Of a stretch of 64,000 nt of DNA, positions 12,248 through 22,800 are shown in pieces; the first letter of the stretch is position 1; every line of letters begins with the position of its first letter. The DNA lies in assembly GCA_028023455.1 (NCBI GenBank), contig JAQFVV010006452.1:732501-796500 (forward strand), given 5' to 3'. The stretch is from Epiperipatus broadwayi (Eukaryota; Onychophora; Udeonychophora; Euonychophora; Peripatidae). The notes under the pieces are model-generated. The model worked only from the letters and a program-made list of their open reading frames with translations. It was not told where the DNA came from and searched no databases. The position numbers were made by a program, and so were the translations under genes.

Positions 12248-13669
12248 TGTAACGATACATAAATATGTCGTTACATTAATTTAAAATGAAAACTTACAAG
12301 TTCGCAAATAAGAGTAAAAAACTAAACGCTAAAATTAAAAATGTTTGTTATACGTATATACATTCGCACAGATGCTAAACTTTAAAAATATTTTTTTCAT
12401 AAACAAAAAAAAAAAAAAGTATCTGAACGTATTTTTTTTAATAAAAAAATACCAGATTGAAATATAAAAATATTTTAATAAAAAAATAACGTAAGTTAAA
12501 GTAAAAACAGGTATTAATTAATTCCTGTAATCTGTAAATGGAAATGATTGTTTATTAATTATCTAAAAGCTGTGTAATTAAAAAGTCAGATGAAAAGTTA
12601 GATAAGACAAGAAAGAAATTTTAGTTTGACCAATGGAAGCACTAAGCCTTGGCTCGGACCCTAACGAAAGTGATAGACTAGTGACGTTTTGTTCATTGAA
12701 TCCTTGTGGATAATATAAAAAGGGAAATACAGTTTTTTTCTGACAGTTCCAGCGTTGTGTGTTTGAGAGATGTGGTATGACGCACATACCACACTCTCTA
12801 TAAAAAAAAAAATGAAAAGACTGTGATACCTTGAACCAGCTATTGCCATCTCCAGAACATTACCTTCCAATGGAGGCGTCGCGGGAATTGAAAGCAGAGG
12901 CCTGGACTCTTCTACCATAAGCTATATGAAATGAACAATTGTTAAAATCAATTAAGAACTTTCGTCAAGTTTTACAAATTGATAAACAAGCCAACTGAAA
13001 TGTTAAAACGGACTCTTATCTGACTTTTGTAAGTTTTTAAATCAAATTAATAATGTTTAATTTTATATGTTTTCTGATTGATAAACATCATTTCCATTTT
13101 TTTTTTTTTTATAGAGAGTGTGGTATATGCGTCATACCACATCTCTCAAACACACAACGCTGGAACTGTCAGAAAAAAACTGTATTTCCCTTTTTATATT
13201 ATCCACAAGGATTCAATGAACAAAATGTCACTAGTCTATCACTTTCGTTAGGGTCCGAGCCAAGGCTTAGTGCTTCCATTGGTCAAGCTAAAATTTCTTT
13301 CTTCTCTTATCTAACTTTTCATCTGACTTTTTAATTACACAGCTTTTAGATAATTAATAAACAATCATTTCCATTTACAGATTACAGGAATTAATTAATA
13401 CCTGTTTTTACTTTAACTTACGTTATTTTTTTATTAAAATATTTTTATATTTCAATCTGGTATTTTTTTATTAAAAAAAATACGTTCAGATCCTTTTTTT
13501 TTTTTTTTGTTTATGAAAAAAATATTTTTAAAGTTTAGCATCTGTGCGAATGTATGTATATACGTATAACAAACATTTTTAATTTTAGCGTTTAGTTTTT
13601 TACTCTTATTTGCGAACTTGTAAGTTTTTATTTTAAATTAATGTAACGACATATTTACGTATCGTTACA
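12248..13669. mobile_element. Inverted pair of LTR-like arms, 1.42 kb, near-identical
   Basis: Left arm 12248-12814 and right arm 13095-13669 are reverse complements with only about ten differences by eye, plus a small TATATACA-type indel and poly-A length changes, so the structure is young. A 280 bp spacer (12815-13094) separates them. Each arm starts TGTAACGATAC and forms a small terminal hairpin with TCGTTACA. Each has a TATA box (TATAAAAAG at 12714 in the left arm) and an imperfect inner palindrome around TGTGGTATGACGCA. The outer flanks are TA runs. The ends and promoter-like motif resemble metazoan gypsy-type LTRs, and the TGTAACG...CGTTACA terminus recurs at 59337. It may be two LTRs in opposite orientation or a foldback transposon. 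No coding sequence; the three open frames here are reflections of the arm sequence. Confidence 0.75.
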
Positions 13670-14224
13670 ATATATATATATACACACACACACATTCATA
13701 ATCTTGAATGTTGAATTTTATGATATAATGATAGCCAAAAGGAAAATGTTATTCAATTTTTTAAAAAATATTTTAACCCTTCCTAGGTGAAAGAGTAATG
13801 TATTTTTATTATTTTATTCATTAATAAAACACCTGATCTTGACAGAAGCGTAATTAAAAACATTCAAATATATATTAAAAGCAAATCATAGAATTAAAAT
13901 TGCGATTTAAAGGTTAATAGAAAAAAAATAATGAAATGATTTTAACTATTAATATATAAAACTAAATTGTAAAATTCTGTTTATTCATAAATAATTTGAA
14001 ATGTACCCAGTAATTAAACACAAAATATGTTAATGAGCTTTTAAATAAATTATAATCATGTTTTCATAATTAAATAATTACGTGATATAAAAATCTATAA
14101 AATTTCTTAATAAACTTCTTAACAATTCTCAGTAACTACGTAATAAAATTGTTTGTGTAATTTTAAAAATGAAGGACAGTACAACTATTTATTAAACTAT
14201 ATATATGTGTGTGTGTGTGAGTAA
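13670..14224. other. Unique AT-rich sequence with TA/CA and TG runs
   Basis: A TA then CA run (13670-13694) leads in, and a TG run lies at about 14202-14219. Otherwise no recognisable feature. Confidence 0.5.
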
Positions 14225-14545
14225 GTAATTTTTATTAGTCATTCATTAGATTAGAGATTATCCACTTAATGAATACTATTTCCTTAGTGTAATTTTCATT
14301 ACACCATTTTCACACAAAGTAGGGATTTGTTTCTAACCACTTTCAACACCTCTATGGACTGGTGTAATCATAAACTTTTGGCTAAATGCATGTAAAAAAG
14401 ATGTATAATCCCTAAAATGCATATTTCATGCTGACCTCATACTTATCAGTTGGCCCAGACCACAATCACACATATTTCATTGTTCAGTATGTATAAAGAT
14501 AGAAAATTCCTACAGTTTAATTGATAGGAGTCAAATGTGCTGCCC
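14225..14545 (+). repeat. Family D repeat, copy 1
   Basis: It shares with 17.21, 56.47 and 61.47 kb the ordered landmarks TTATTAGTCATTCATTAGA, TAGAGATTATC, CACAxAGTAGGGA, GGTGTAATCATAAAC, ATGCATATTTCATGCTGA and CAGTTGGCCCAGACCACAAT. The later part overlaps in wording with family B (CATGCTGAACCAGCAC, CATCAGTTGG), so B and D are probably related. It ends about 30 bp before the 3' end of the RTE LINE. Confidence 0.72.
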
Positions 14546-14633
14546 TCACAATTTCAACACAGATCACTTAATGAAAGAATCATCATCAACCATTGTCAAT
14601 CCACTGCAGGATGAAGGTTTCTCCAAGTTCAAT

Positions 14634-14852
14634 TCATCTTTTTCGATCTTTAGTTTTTCTTCGCCACATCATCCCTGCACACTTTCTTATTTCATCCATC
14701 CATCTCACATGTGGTCTCTTTCTGGGGCTTTTACAATCTCTTGGAATCCAGTTTAAAATTTCAATTGTCCATCTATTATCATATCTTCTAGCAATATGTC
14801 CAGCCCAACTCCACTTCACTCTTTTTAATTTTTTCAATGAGATCAGTAACAC
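14634..14852 (-). pseudogene. RTE polyprotein: C-terminal WAGH segment
   Basis: WSWAGHIARRYDNRWT followed by RDCKSPRKRPHVRWMDEI is the conserved carboxyl end of RTE-clade proteins. It lies in a third frame relative to the 15300-14788 segment. The noncoding 3' end follows. Confidence 0.85.
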
Positions 14853-15300
14853 CTGTTTGTTCTCTTATCCATACATTGGGTTTTCGATCTCTTCTTGTTA
14901 CTCCCAACATGCATCTCTCTATACTTCTTTGAGTGGTTTGAAGTCTCTGCATTGCTCTTCTATTAAGTGTCCAAGTCTCACATCCATAAGTAAGAAGTGG
15001 CAAAACACATTTATTAAAAACCTTCCTTTTCAAACACATAGGCATATTTCCTTTTAGTATCAAGTTATTTCCACCAAAAGCACTCCAACCAAGTTTAATT
15101 CTATGATTAATTTCATCCATTATGTTTTCATCTGCATTAATAATCTGAACAAGATATTTGTAACTGTTAACTTCTTCTAATTCATCATAATCAATCTTTA
15201 TTTTCATATTTTGAGAAAATCTATTAAACATTACTTTAGTCTTTTTAACATTTATCTTTAGTCCTACTTTCCTACTTTCATCTGATAACTCCTGCAACAT
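14788..15300 (-). pseudogene. RTE polyprotein: reverse transcriptase thumb and C-terminal region
   Basis: Continues the reverse transcriptase after a one-base shift. LQELSDESRKVGLKIN leads into NVKKTKVMF, then LPLLTYGCETWTLNRR, then RSIERCMLGVTRRDR, all in the order typical of RTE and BovB-type elements. It breaks again near 14830. The in-frame sequence just upstream would join ALELQEMLQEL to the FADD segment, which locates the first lesion at about 15335. Confidence 0.88.
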
Positions 15301-15311
15301 TTCCTGTAACT

Positions 15312-16940
15312 CTAAAGCATTATTTGCAAATCATCTGCAAAATCTAAATGACTTAAATAATCTCCATTTACTTTCACTGCTTTAGCTTCCCATTTTAATT
15401 CACAAAATACTTCTTGCAGCACTGCTGTAAAAAGTTTTGGAGATATGGAGTCACCTTGTCTTACACTCTTCTCAATGTTGACTTTCCTACTATCATTATG
15501 TAATCTAATTGTTGCTGTTGCATTTTTATAAATATTCTCCAATGCTTTAATCACTGAAGAAATGTTTATAGAATCAAATGCCTTTTCATAATCTACAAAT
15601 CCTAAGCATAATAGCAACTCATATTCATTTGTCCTTTCTATAACTTCTCTCAATACCTGGATATGATCTACTGTACTAAAACCACTTTTAAATCCAGCTT
15701 GTTCTCTTGGTTGGTGGAAGTCCAATGTTCTCTGTAGATGAGTTGTAATTATCTTAGTAAAAATTTTGTATAAAACTGATAAAAGACTGATAGGTCTGTA
15801 ATTTCTAATATCTTCTTTAACACCTTTTTTAAATATTAATATTAATACTGCATTCTTCCAATCATCTGGTGCATCTTTATCATTTAGACATTTCATATAT
15901 AACTTTGCTAAAACAATTTCTATTTCTTCACCTGCTTCTTTTAATATACCAATTATAATTCCATCATTACCTGGAGTCTTCCCTTTTTTCATAAATTTAA
16001 TTGCATGTCTCACTTCCTCATTCAAAATTCTTGGCAATTCAGAAGATTTAATAGGTATAGGAGGTACTTGTTTTTTATTACTATATAATTCTTGATAGAA
16101 GTCTTCTACACATTTCATGATGTCATCTTTCTTTTTAGTAATAATGCCATCTTTTTTTCTTATTGCAAATATAAATTTCCTACCAATACCAAAATGTTGT
16201 TTTACACTCTTTAGACTTTTATTCTCTTCTACAGCTTTCCTTGCTAGTTCACAGTTATACTTTCTTATATCATTTTCAACTCTTTTCCACACCATTTTAC
16301 AAAATTTGAGATATTCAATCCTTTTTAATGCATCATTTTTGTATATCTTCATATTCCTTCTTTTCTTCATAAATTCTCTAGTCTCAGTAGACATTTTATT
16401 GGTCAATTGCTGCTTTTTTCTACCAGCTATCTTGGTTGCAGTTTTTAAAAGTGTATCAGTTATTTTCCTATTAATTTCATTCAAATCTGAATCATGTTCA
16501 AAATCTACTAATACTTGAAACCTATTTGTAAGTTCTAATTTAAATACATTAGAATGTTTCTGAAGATTAGGAATATCAACTGTAAATATTGTTTTTCTCA
16601 ATAATTTTTGTCTCTCTAGTTTTGCATTAGCATGTATCTTACCTCTTACTAATCGATGATCACTTCCTGTGTTAAATTTATTAAGAACATTACAATCTTG
16701 AAATATGTATTTTCTGTTAGTCAAAATATAATCCAATTCTGCTGTACCTTCATTTGGATGTTTCCATGTCCATTTCCTTTTAACATTTTTCTCAAAAAAA
16801 GAATTCATAATATAAAGTTTTTCTTTTTCTGCGAACTCCACAAGTCTATGTCCACTCTCATTTCTATTACCATAATCAAAATTACCTACAGCACTTTCAT
16901 CTTTTATTTGTTTACCAATTCTAGCATTAAAGTCTCCCAT
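15312..16940 (-). pseudogene. RTE polyprotein: endonuclease C-half, linker and reverse transcriptase palm
   Basis: Open for 542 codons. GDFNARIG (residues 2-9), TAELDYILTNRK (66-77) and SDHRLV (93-98) are endonuclease motifs; the SDH includes the catalytic Asp and His. Residues 319-328 (KGKTPGNDGI), 380-387 (NYRPISLL), 414-427 (QAGFKSGFSTVDHI), 448-457 (FVDYEKAFDS), 494-501 (RQGDSISP) and 534-537 (FADD) are reverse transcriptase blocks in order, with both Asp sites of the polymerase present. Right after FADD the frame shifts and closes, so the thumb lies in another frame from 15300. The methionine is internal to the original protein and not a true start. Enzyme activity is not expected from this copy. 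Confidence 0.9.
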
Positions 16941-17212
16941 AACAATTTTAAAATGTCATTTACTCTGATCAAAAGCCTTTTGAACATCCATATAAAAATC
17001 TACTACTTCATCACTATGAGAACTTGTTGGGGCATAAACCTGAATTATCTGCATTTGGTATCTGCTATTAAGTTGTAAAACTAATCTTGCCATTTTGTCT
17101 GATACACCATCAATCTCCATAATATTATTCTTCCATTTTTTTATTTATAATGAATCCTACTCCACTTGTATTTCCAATATTTGTGCCTTTATAGTAGAGT
17201 ACATGTCCATAT
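16941..17212 (-). pseudogene. RTE endonuclease, N-terminal part (truncated)
   Basis: Translated in pieces on the minus strand, this gives NTSGVGFIINKK, a stretch containing MARLVLQL-like sequence, and an APTSSHSDEVV-type segment. These are the parts of RTE endonucleases just upstream of the GDFN motif. Frame changes and a stop occur before the next segment at 16940. The catalytic Glu region of the amino-terminal part is absent, because the element is cut off at 17212. Confidence 0.7.
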
Positions 17213-17390
17213 TAATAGTTTTTATTAATCATTTATTAGCTAGAGATTGTTCAATAATGAATAATATTTCTGTAATATAATTTCCAATATACCACACTCA
17301 GGCAAAATTATGGAGTGGTTTCTATGCACATTTAGCACTTTGTGAGAGGTGTAATCATAAACATATGATCAAAGGTAAATCTTGGAAACC
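17213..17390 (+). repeat. Family D repeat, copy 2 (truncated)
   Basis: Starts with the same TTATTAATCATTTATTAG / TAGAGATTG sequence as copy 1 and runs to GGTGTAATCATAAACATATG. It then departs, lacking the 3' half. It begins exactly where the RTE LINE stops. Both D copies start at the same family position, so the LINE did not simply split one copy. Confidence 0.65.
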
Positions 17391-18104
17391 CTGTTTAAAA
17401 CAAAAATGGATTGTTAAATTATACCTTTGGTTGTTAGAAGTGTTGTTCTTATGTTTGTAATGGCTTAAAATGATTAAATTTTGATTATTATTGAAAATCA
17501 TTACATGGAATGAAAATTAAAATTATAAAAGATCTTATTATAAGATACCTACAGAAATATACAAATATGTTTTTGTTTTGGGTTTGTTTTTGTTCTTTGT
17601 TAAAGGTAAAATCCTGAACACAACATTTCTCCACTTATAAGGTAACCCAAAGTATTTGGCAATGATTAAAAAGTCTAAGACATTATGTTTTTAGCATAGG
17701 TTTTAACTTATTTAAAAATAAATATTGCATTCCATTTTATAAAACTATCATTTTAAGTTATTTTTATATGAAATCTGTTATTCAAATATGAAGAAATTTT
17801 TATACAAATAAAAAGCATAAAATTATTTTGGCTTGCCATTTAAATTTTTTTTTTTTTTAAAAATAGAAATATTCTTGATTTATATAAAGAGATTAGAGAA
17901 ACAAGTATTCATGTAATATTGCTGTCAAATATTTTCATACAGACCTATGAAGATCAAATACCATAAAGAGCAGTTAGGAAATTGCAGAGAGGTGAATAAG
18001 TCTTCTCTTTACTGCTTTTTAAATTCTTAAAGCAACAAAAAATCCATTGTTTCAGCTTTAATGATATAAAATCATATTTATAAAATAAAAATAAGCCAAC
18101 ATAT
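17391..18104. other. Unique AT-rich sequence
   Basis: No recognised feature. Confidence 0.45.
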
Positions 18105-18260
18105 CTTAATTTTATGTTGTTATAATTATTTTGATACTTATGTAATTAATATTTACTGAGGCTATAACCTTGATAATATGCGTATAAAATGCGATAGTAG
18201 GGACCTCTACAGGTGTTTTAACCACAAGCTTACGCTATGAAAGAATTGGAATGCTGATTT
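18105..18260 (+). repeat. Family H repeat, copy 1
   Basis: Shares TTAATATTTACTGAGGCT, AATATGCG, TAGGGACCTCTACAGGTG and AACCACAAGCTTACGCT with 28.38-28.67 kb (reverse strand) and 38.73-38.89 kb. The conserved core GGGACCTCTACAGGT is a near-palindrome. No coding potential. Confidence 0.7.
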
Positions 18261-18753
18261 ATAGTTAAATTTGAAATTTATAAATTAAATAAAAATTATT
18301 TTTGAATAAACATCTAATAAGGTTCAGCATAAATATTTCATGAAATAATAATTAATTTTTATTTATTGTAAATAGCAAAAAAATATTCTATTCAATACAG
18401 AAGTGTAATAAATTTTAAAATGTTTTAATATTCTTTTTGTCTTTATATAACAAAAACAAGTATATAGATTTTAAATTGTTAAATGTACTTTAATCAAGGA
18501 TACAAATATATGCTTGAGATAATCCTTTTTTTTTCATAGTAATAAAAACATCTTATGAATTTACTTCATTATTGCATATACTATATTTTTTAAGTTAATA
18601 AAAGCATGCATACTTACTGTCACCAGACCTACTGTGAATGATGCTGGATATTAGGGTTTATTTTCCTTCAAGTATACTTATTATAGTATTGATGTTATAA
18701 AAATATTTTATTATGTTTAACAACAAAAATTTAAATTGTGATACACAAATAAT

Positions 18754-19123
18754 AATCCATCATTAATTCAAACAGGCAAAACTGTCCATACAGTATTGCC
18801 ACTCAGTGTAATCCAGAGTAATCGATGGATACCAGAAGGCTTGTGCATAAAATCCCCATCTAGTGCATACCCATCCAATATCCCCAGACTAGTTTCTGGC
18901 TTCTGACCTTCATCAGTGATGAGCCTTGGATCTGAGAGCACTGCACCTAGATCTTAGGATCTAATGCAAATGGAGATTTTATGCACAAGCCTTCTGGTAT
19001 CCATTGATTACATTGGCATGCATTGAGTGTCAATACTGTATGGAGAGTTTTGCCTGTTTGAATAACAGTTATAAGTAAGCATAAAAAAATGGTGATCATG
19101 TGATGTTAAATCCATCATTAATT
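18754..19123 (+). mobile_element. Family A palindromic retroposon with 15 bp target-site duplications
   Basis: A 340 bp element at 18769-19108 lies between perfect copies of AATCCATCATTAATT (18754-18768 and 19109-19123). The head is CAAACAGGCAAAACTG. The left arm runs to about 18965 and the right arm is its reverse complement, but only for the outer 88 bp. The one-sided tail is AATAACAGTTATAAGTAAGC, then GGTGATCATGTGATGTTA. Head, hairpin and tail match the longer copy at 48.2 kb. A perfect 15 bp duplication is the mark of LINE-type insertion, not of cut-and-paste transposition. Confidence 0.85.
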
Positions 19124-19354
19124 GTTTGAAAGGTAGATAAAGTTTTGAGAATCAAAGTGCCATATTGGCCACAAAAATTCTATTTAAATAATATTGATGA
19201 AATGGAAACTTTTATTACATTTACAATTTTTATACAAAAACCCTTAACCATTAAATCTTCTATACTACCAATTGTGCCATTATAACTGAAAATGGCACTC
19301 AATACAATAGTGTTTGTAAATAGAAAATAAACATAAGCCAAAAATAAAATAATA
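19124..19354. other. Unique AT-rich sequence
   Basis: No recognised feature. Confidence 0.4.
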
Positions 19355-19605
19355 AAGCTATTAATATATGGTGTATCTGAATTCAGTTCAGTCCCATATG
19401 GCTATTTATGCTAGATAGCTGGATTGGAAGACATATGGATGTCTGAAAATTTCAGATTTTTTACTTAATAGTTATACATTAGATAAAGTGCTGGGTTTGT
19501 CCTGGTATTATTAATATAATGCTTGAATATCCTAGCACCTCACTGATAATTCCAGTAGCAGAAACTGGTCTGGGGTTGGGGACATTCTGAAAAGCTTGTT
19601 AAGAG
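19355..19605 (+). repeat. Fragment of the family F body
   Basis: Matches in order the reverse complement of the interior of the element at 43.05-43.38 kb: TATTAATATATGGT, CCCATATGGCT, TGTCTGAAAATTTCAGATTT, TGCTGGGTTTG and ATCCTAGCACCTC. Its last part (CAGAAACTGGTCTGGGGTTG) also matches family A, so A and F share building blocks. Confidence 0.55.
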
Positions 19606-20628
19606 CTTATTTTGCAAGCTCTATATATAATATTTTTAAATATTTAAGTATATTGTTTTTAAAAAAAATTGAAATTATTTTATTTTAGTATCATCTCAAA
19701 AACTTGACCACATAGAAAAAGCATACTATTTGTGATACTTCCTTCCACTGTTATAATAAATTGTATTAAATATAAAAATAAATAAGTAAAATTTTAATTT
19801 TAAGTAACAAAATACATTTTGATTTTAAATAATCACAAACCTGATAATGTAGCGAAGGAACGTTTGACTTTTTTATGATTTTTTTTTTTTTTTTTTTATC
19901 CATTTTATTTGACTTTATTTTCATCATTGATACCAAAACTATTTTTTGATCAGTTGTTTCTTTACAAGATTAAAACAGCTTTGTCACTTTAGTATAGCAG
20001 ATTAATTTTGATAATCAGATTAGAAATAAACTTTTTACCCCATACCTATTCTGGTTTAGAAATAGAGCATATTCAAAAACAAATTTCTGAACTTATTTTT
20101 TCTCATATATAAAATTCTATATTTACTTGTTTGAAAAACATATTTAACTAGAGATATTTATATATCCACAGTCAAAACTTATAAATGTTATAGATATGTA
20201 CAAAAATGTATATATGAATTTGATTTTTTTCTAAATTTTTGACGATTTACTTTTTGCAGAATTTTACTCAAATAACATTCAGTTTTTAATGTAGGCAATA
20301 AGTAATCGTAAAAATTTTTGCTCAGAAAGTTATGCTGCATTCAAAGCTTCCAGTAGTAGGAAGTGGAGAACAGTTCATTCTATTGACAAAATTCTTGTAT
20401 TTCTCTAAGAACTGATCCAAGAACTTTCAGAATTTGACTCCATCACTGTGTGTCTGTGTTAAACAATGTTGGGGTGATATAGTTAATCAAACCATTAAAT
20501 AATTCTGAAAGATTTCTAAAAACATACTACTTTAGTTTTTAAGACAAAAACATTTTTAAATTTAACTTAAATATTTTACATATTTTCTATATAAAAACAA
20601 TGACAATTATGTTATATTTTCGTTTAAT
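19606..20628. other. Unique AT-rich sequence
   Basis: Contains T homopolymers (about 19877-19897) and nothing recognisable. Confidence 0.45.
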
Positions 20629-20731
20629 ATGTTTATTATAACAGGCAAAACTCTCTATACGTAATGGATGCCAGAAGGCTTGTGCATAAAATCCCCATCT
20701 AGTGCCTACTCATCACGTCATGTTTATTATA
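20629..20731 (+). mobile_element. Family A retroposon, one-arm fragment with target-site duplications
   Basis: A 79 bp piece of the left arm (ACAGGCAAAACTCTCTATAC ... CCATCTAGTGCCTACTC) at 20641-20719 is flanked by perfect ATGTTTATTATA repeats (20629-20640 and 20720-20731). The second arm and tail are missing, so this insertion is truncated on one side, yet it still has a 12 bp duplication. Confidence 0.72.
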
Positions 20732-20954
20732 CTTGGTGCTATTGTAGCTTGGATTAAGTATCATTAGAAAAATGTATAGATATACTTTTTCTACACAAAT
20801 GTACATTATCTGTATTCTCATTTAAAACATGTTGATATAAATTATAAATGTATCTGTGTATGTATGTGTATGAGCATTAAATAAATATTTATTTTTGTTA
20901 AAATATACAATTTTCTTATAAGGCAATATGTAATTTCCTTATACTGAACATTTC

Positions 20955-21062
20955 ATTTATATGTAAGTAGGGGACTTGAATTTGATTTTTCACTGTATTG
21001 AGATGGAGTGGAGGACAAATATAGACTAAAAAATTCTAAGTTCAAATCCCTCTACTTACATA
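20955..21062. repeat. Family B miniature foldback
   Basis: TATGTAAGTAGGGGACTTGA at the left is mirrored by TTCAAATCCCTCTACTTACA at the right, with about 60 bp between. These are the outer ends of family B (compare the right end near 22790) with the interior deleted. Confidence 0.6.
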
Positions 21063-21064
21063 TT

Positions 21065-21067
21065 TAA

Positions 21068-21099
<32 letters not shown>

Positions 21100-21102
21100 A
21101 TA

Positions 21103-21144
<42 letters not shown>
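21065..21144. repeat. (TA)n microsatellite, interrupted
   Basis: Two TA runs separated by a short TTATAGTATATAA interruption, directly adjoining the miniature family B foldback. Confidence 0.95.
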
Positions 21145-21151
<7 letters not shown>

Positions 21152-22119
21152 ATACTGAATATTAGTAATTGTAAATAAAGGAATAAATCATATAACATTA
21201 AAATACTAGCCAAAAAAAATCAATTTTTTTACTAAAATTCTTCCACAACCATGGTTTCATCTATATACACAAAAAAATAAAATTGTCTTCCCATCATTCA
21301 CTTCAAAAGCCAACTTCCTTTAACATCAATGGATGTCTTCATGAGATTGATAGCCTCTGATTCAAAAAAATTTATCATTAGAGTTTCTTTTACTCTTCTT
21401 TTTATTTGTTTTCTTTTCATAAAAGATAATCTTTGCATTGTCAAATAGTATTTTATGATCTGTATTTAGTTAATAAATACATGAAGCTGAGTTATGATAT
21501 CTACTTTTAAATCTACTCTTACAAACATTAACTCTTTCATTAAGACTTGGATTTCATGCTGTATGTTTGTAATTTAGACTCAGTGAGTTAAATGTGAAGA
21601 TATTTAAAGCTTCATTCTTTCAGACCTAAATGCTTCAGATTGGCTTAGATATATAGAAAGACAAGTAGAGAAGAGGGTGGACCACCCTTTTCTTGTAAAA
21701 TTCTTTGTCATGTGTTTATGGTTTTATCACTATTCAGACAGCCATCATAGCATCTGATTGGCTATCAGATAAGTATTATAATTATAATACGCATGAGAGG
21801 TTTGCAGTCTTTCAATTTAATCTCAACCTATCTTATAAATTTTACAACAGTTGCAAGGAATCATATAAACTACACCAGGAATACATTACCAATCATTTGA
21901 CTGTTTTGAACTTTTTATATACTGAATTTAAAAAAATGAATTGGTTTAATTTTTTTTTAAATATCTTTTTTGTCGTTTATCCATGATAATCTAATTAATT
22001 TACTAATAATCTTAACATTTTATGCATAAAAAGCTGTTATTTATTGAAAAGAAATTATTTGATTACTTATTGAGTCCATATAAAAAAAGATAAAAAAATT
22101 TATATATAAATTATTAGAG
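21145..22119. other. Unique AT-rich sequence
   Basis: The 93-codon frame at 21705-21986 has somewhat mixed composition but no recognisable motif, signal peptide or relatives in the window. I regard it as chance or as part of an unknown fragment. Confidence 0.4.
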
Positions 22120-22800
22120 ATTTCAATCCAGAATTTCATACTTCTTTTACTTATCTATTCCATCTTATACAACTGAAACACACAACCACATACATACAGA
22201 AAAGATAAATGATCTCCAATATACATATTTTGTTCTGAAACAGTACTCATCACTTGATCCAGATCATCATTTTCCACACAGATAAATATAATCAGTGTTC
22301 AATTTATATTAAGATAGCAGATGTTCAAACTTCAATGGGCAGGCTTCAATCTTATCTACTCCAACTCTTCTGCTGTCCATATAATTGAAAATCTGGTGAT
22401 GGCGTGTTCAAAGTTCTTGTTTGCCAAATTTTTTTATCATACTGATGTTGTCCATTAGTCATTCTGATCCCTCATATGCAAACAAGGGCTTTGAATAGGC
22501 CATTACCAGATTTTTAATGATATGGACAGCTGAAGAGTTGGAGTGGAGAAGATTGAAGCCTGTTCATTAAAGTTTGAAGATTTTCTATCTTAATATAAAC
22601 CATGTACTGATTATATATGTGTGTGTGTGGAGCTGATAATTTGGACCAACTGATGAGTGCTGGTTCAGCATGAAATATGTATATTGAAGTTAGTTTTTTT
22701 TCACATGTATGTGATCATGTGTATCGGTTGTATAAAATGGTGTTTGATGACAAAAGAGAGCTTGAAAGTCTGGGTTCAAATCTCCTCTACTTACATCTAG
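22120..22800. repeat. Family B foldback, single-unit arms
   Basis: Left arm 22120-22450 and right arm 22480-22800 are diverged reverse complements around about 22465: CATCTTATACAACTGAAACA against TATCGGTTGTATAAAATG, and AACTCTTCTGCTGTCCATAT against its complement near 22528. The right end GGGTTCAAATCTCCTCTACT is the family terminus and contains a tRNA B-box-like GGTTCAAATC. More diverged than the copy at 63 kb, so older. Confidence 0.78.

Larger units (their letters stand above)
14578..17212 (-). mobile_element. RTE-clade LINE, 5'-truncated and frameshifted
   Basis: A non-LTR retrotransposon whose intact relatives encode one polyprotein that nicks target DNA and copies its RNA there by target-primed reverse transcription. 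From 17212 downward it holds most of an apurinic-type endonuclease, a linker, a reverse transcriptase, and the C-terminal region typical of RTE elements, ending in GGTTGATGATGATT. The start of the endonuclease is missing. At least three frame breaks (near 16945, 15335 and 14830) make it non-autonomous. It is bordered by two family D repeats in the same orientation. Related 3' ends are found at 34302 and 34739. Confidence 0.9.

Noticed and set aside
12578-13334. Three open frames with related peptides
   Set aside because: They are mirror readings of the inverted LTR-like arms. Their similarity follows from the palindrome and not from selection on protein.
14593-15057. 154-codon plus-strand frame, and the frames at 16117-16518 and 16656-17078
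   Set aside because: Antisense shadows of the RTE polyprotein, whose minus-strand reading has all the conserved motifs.
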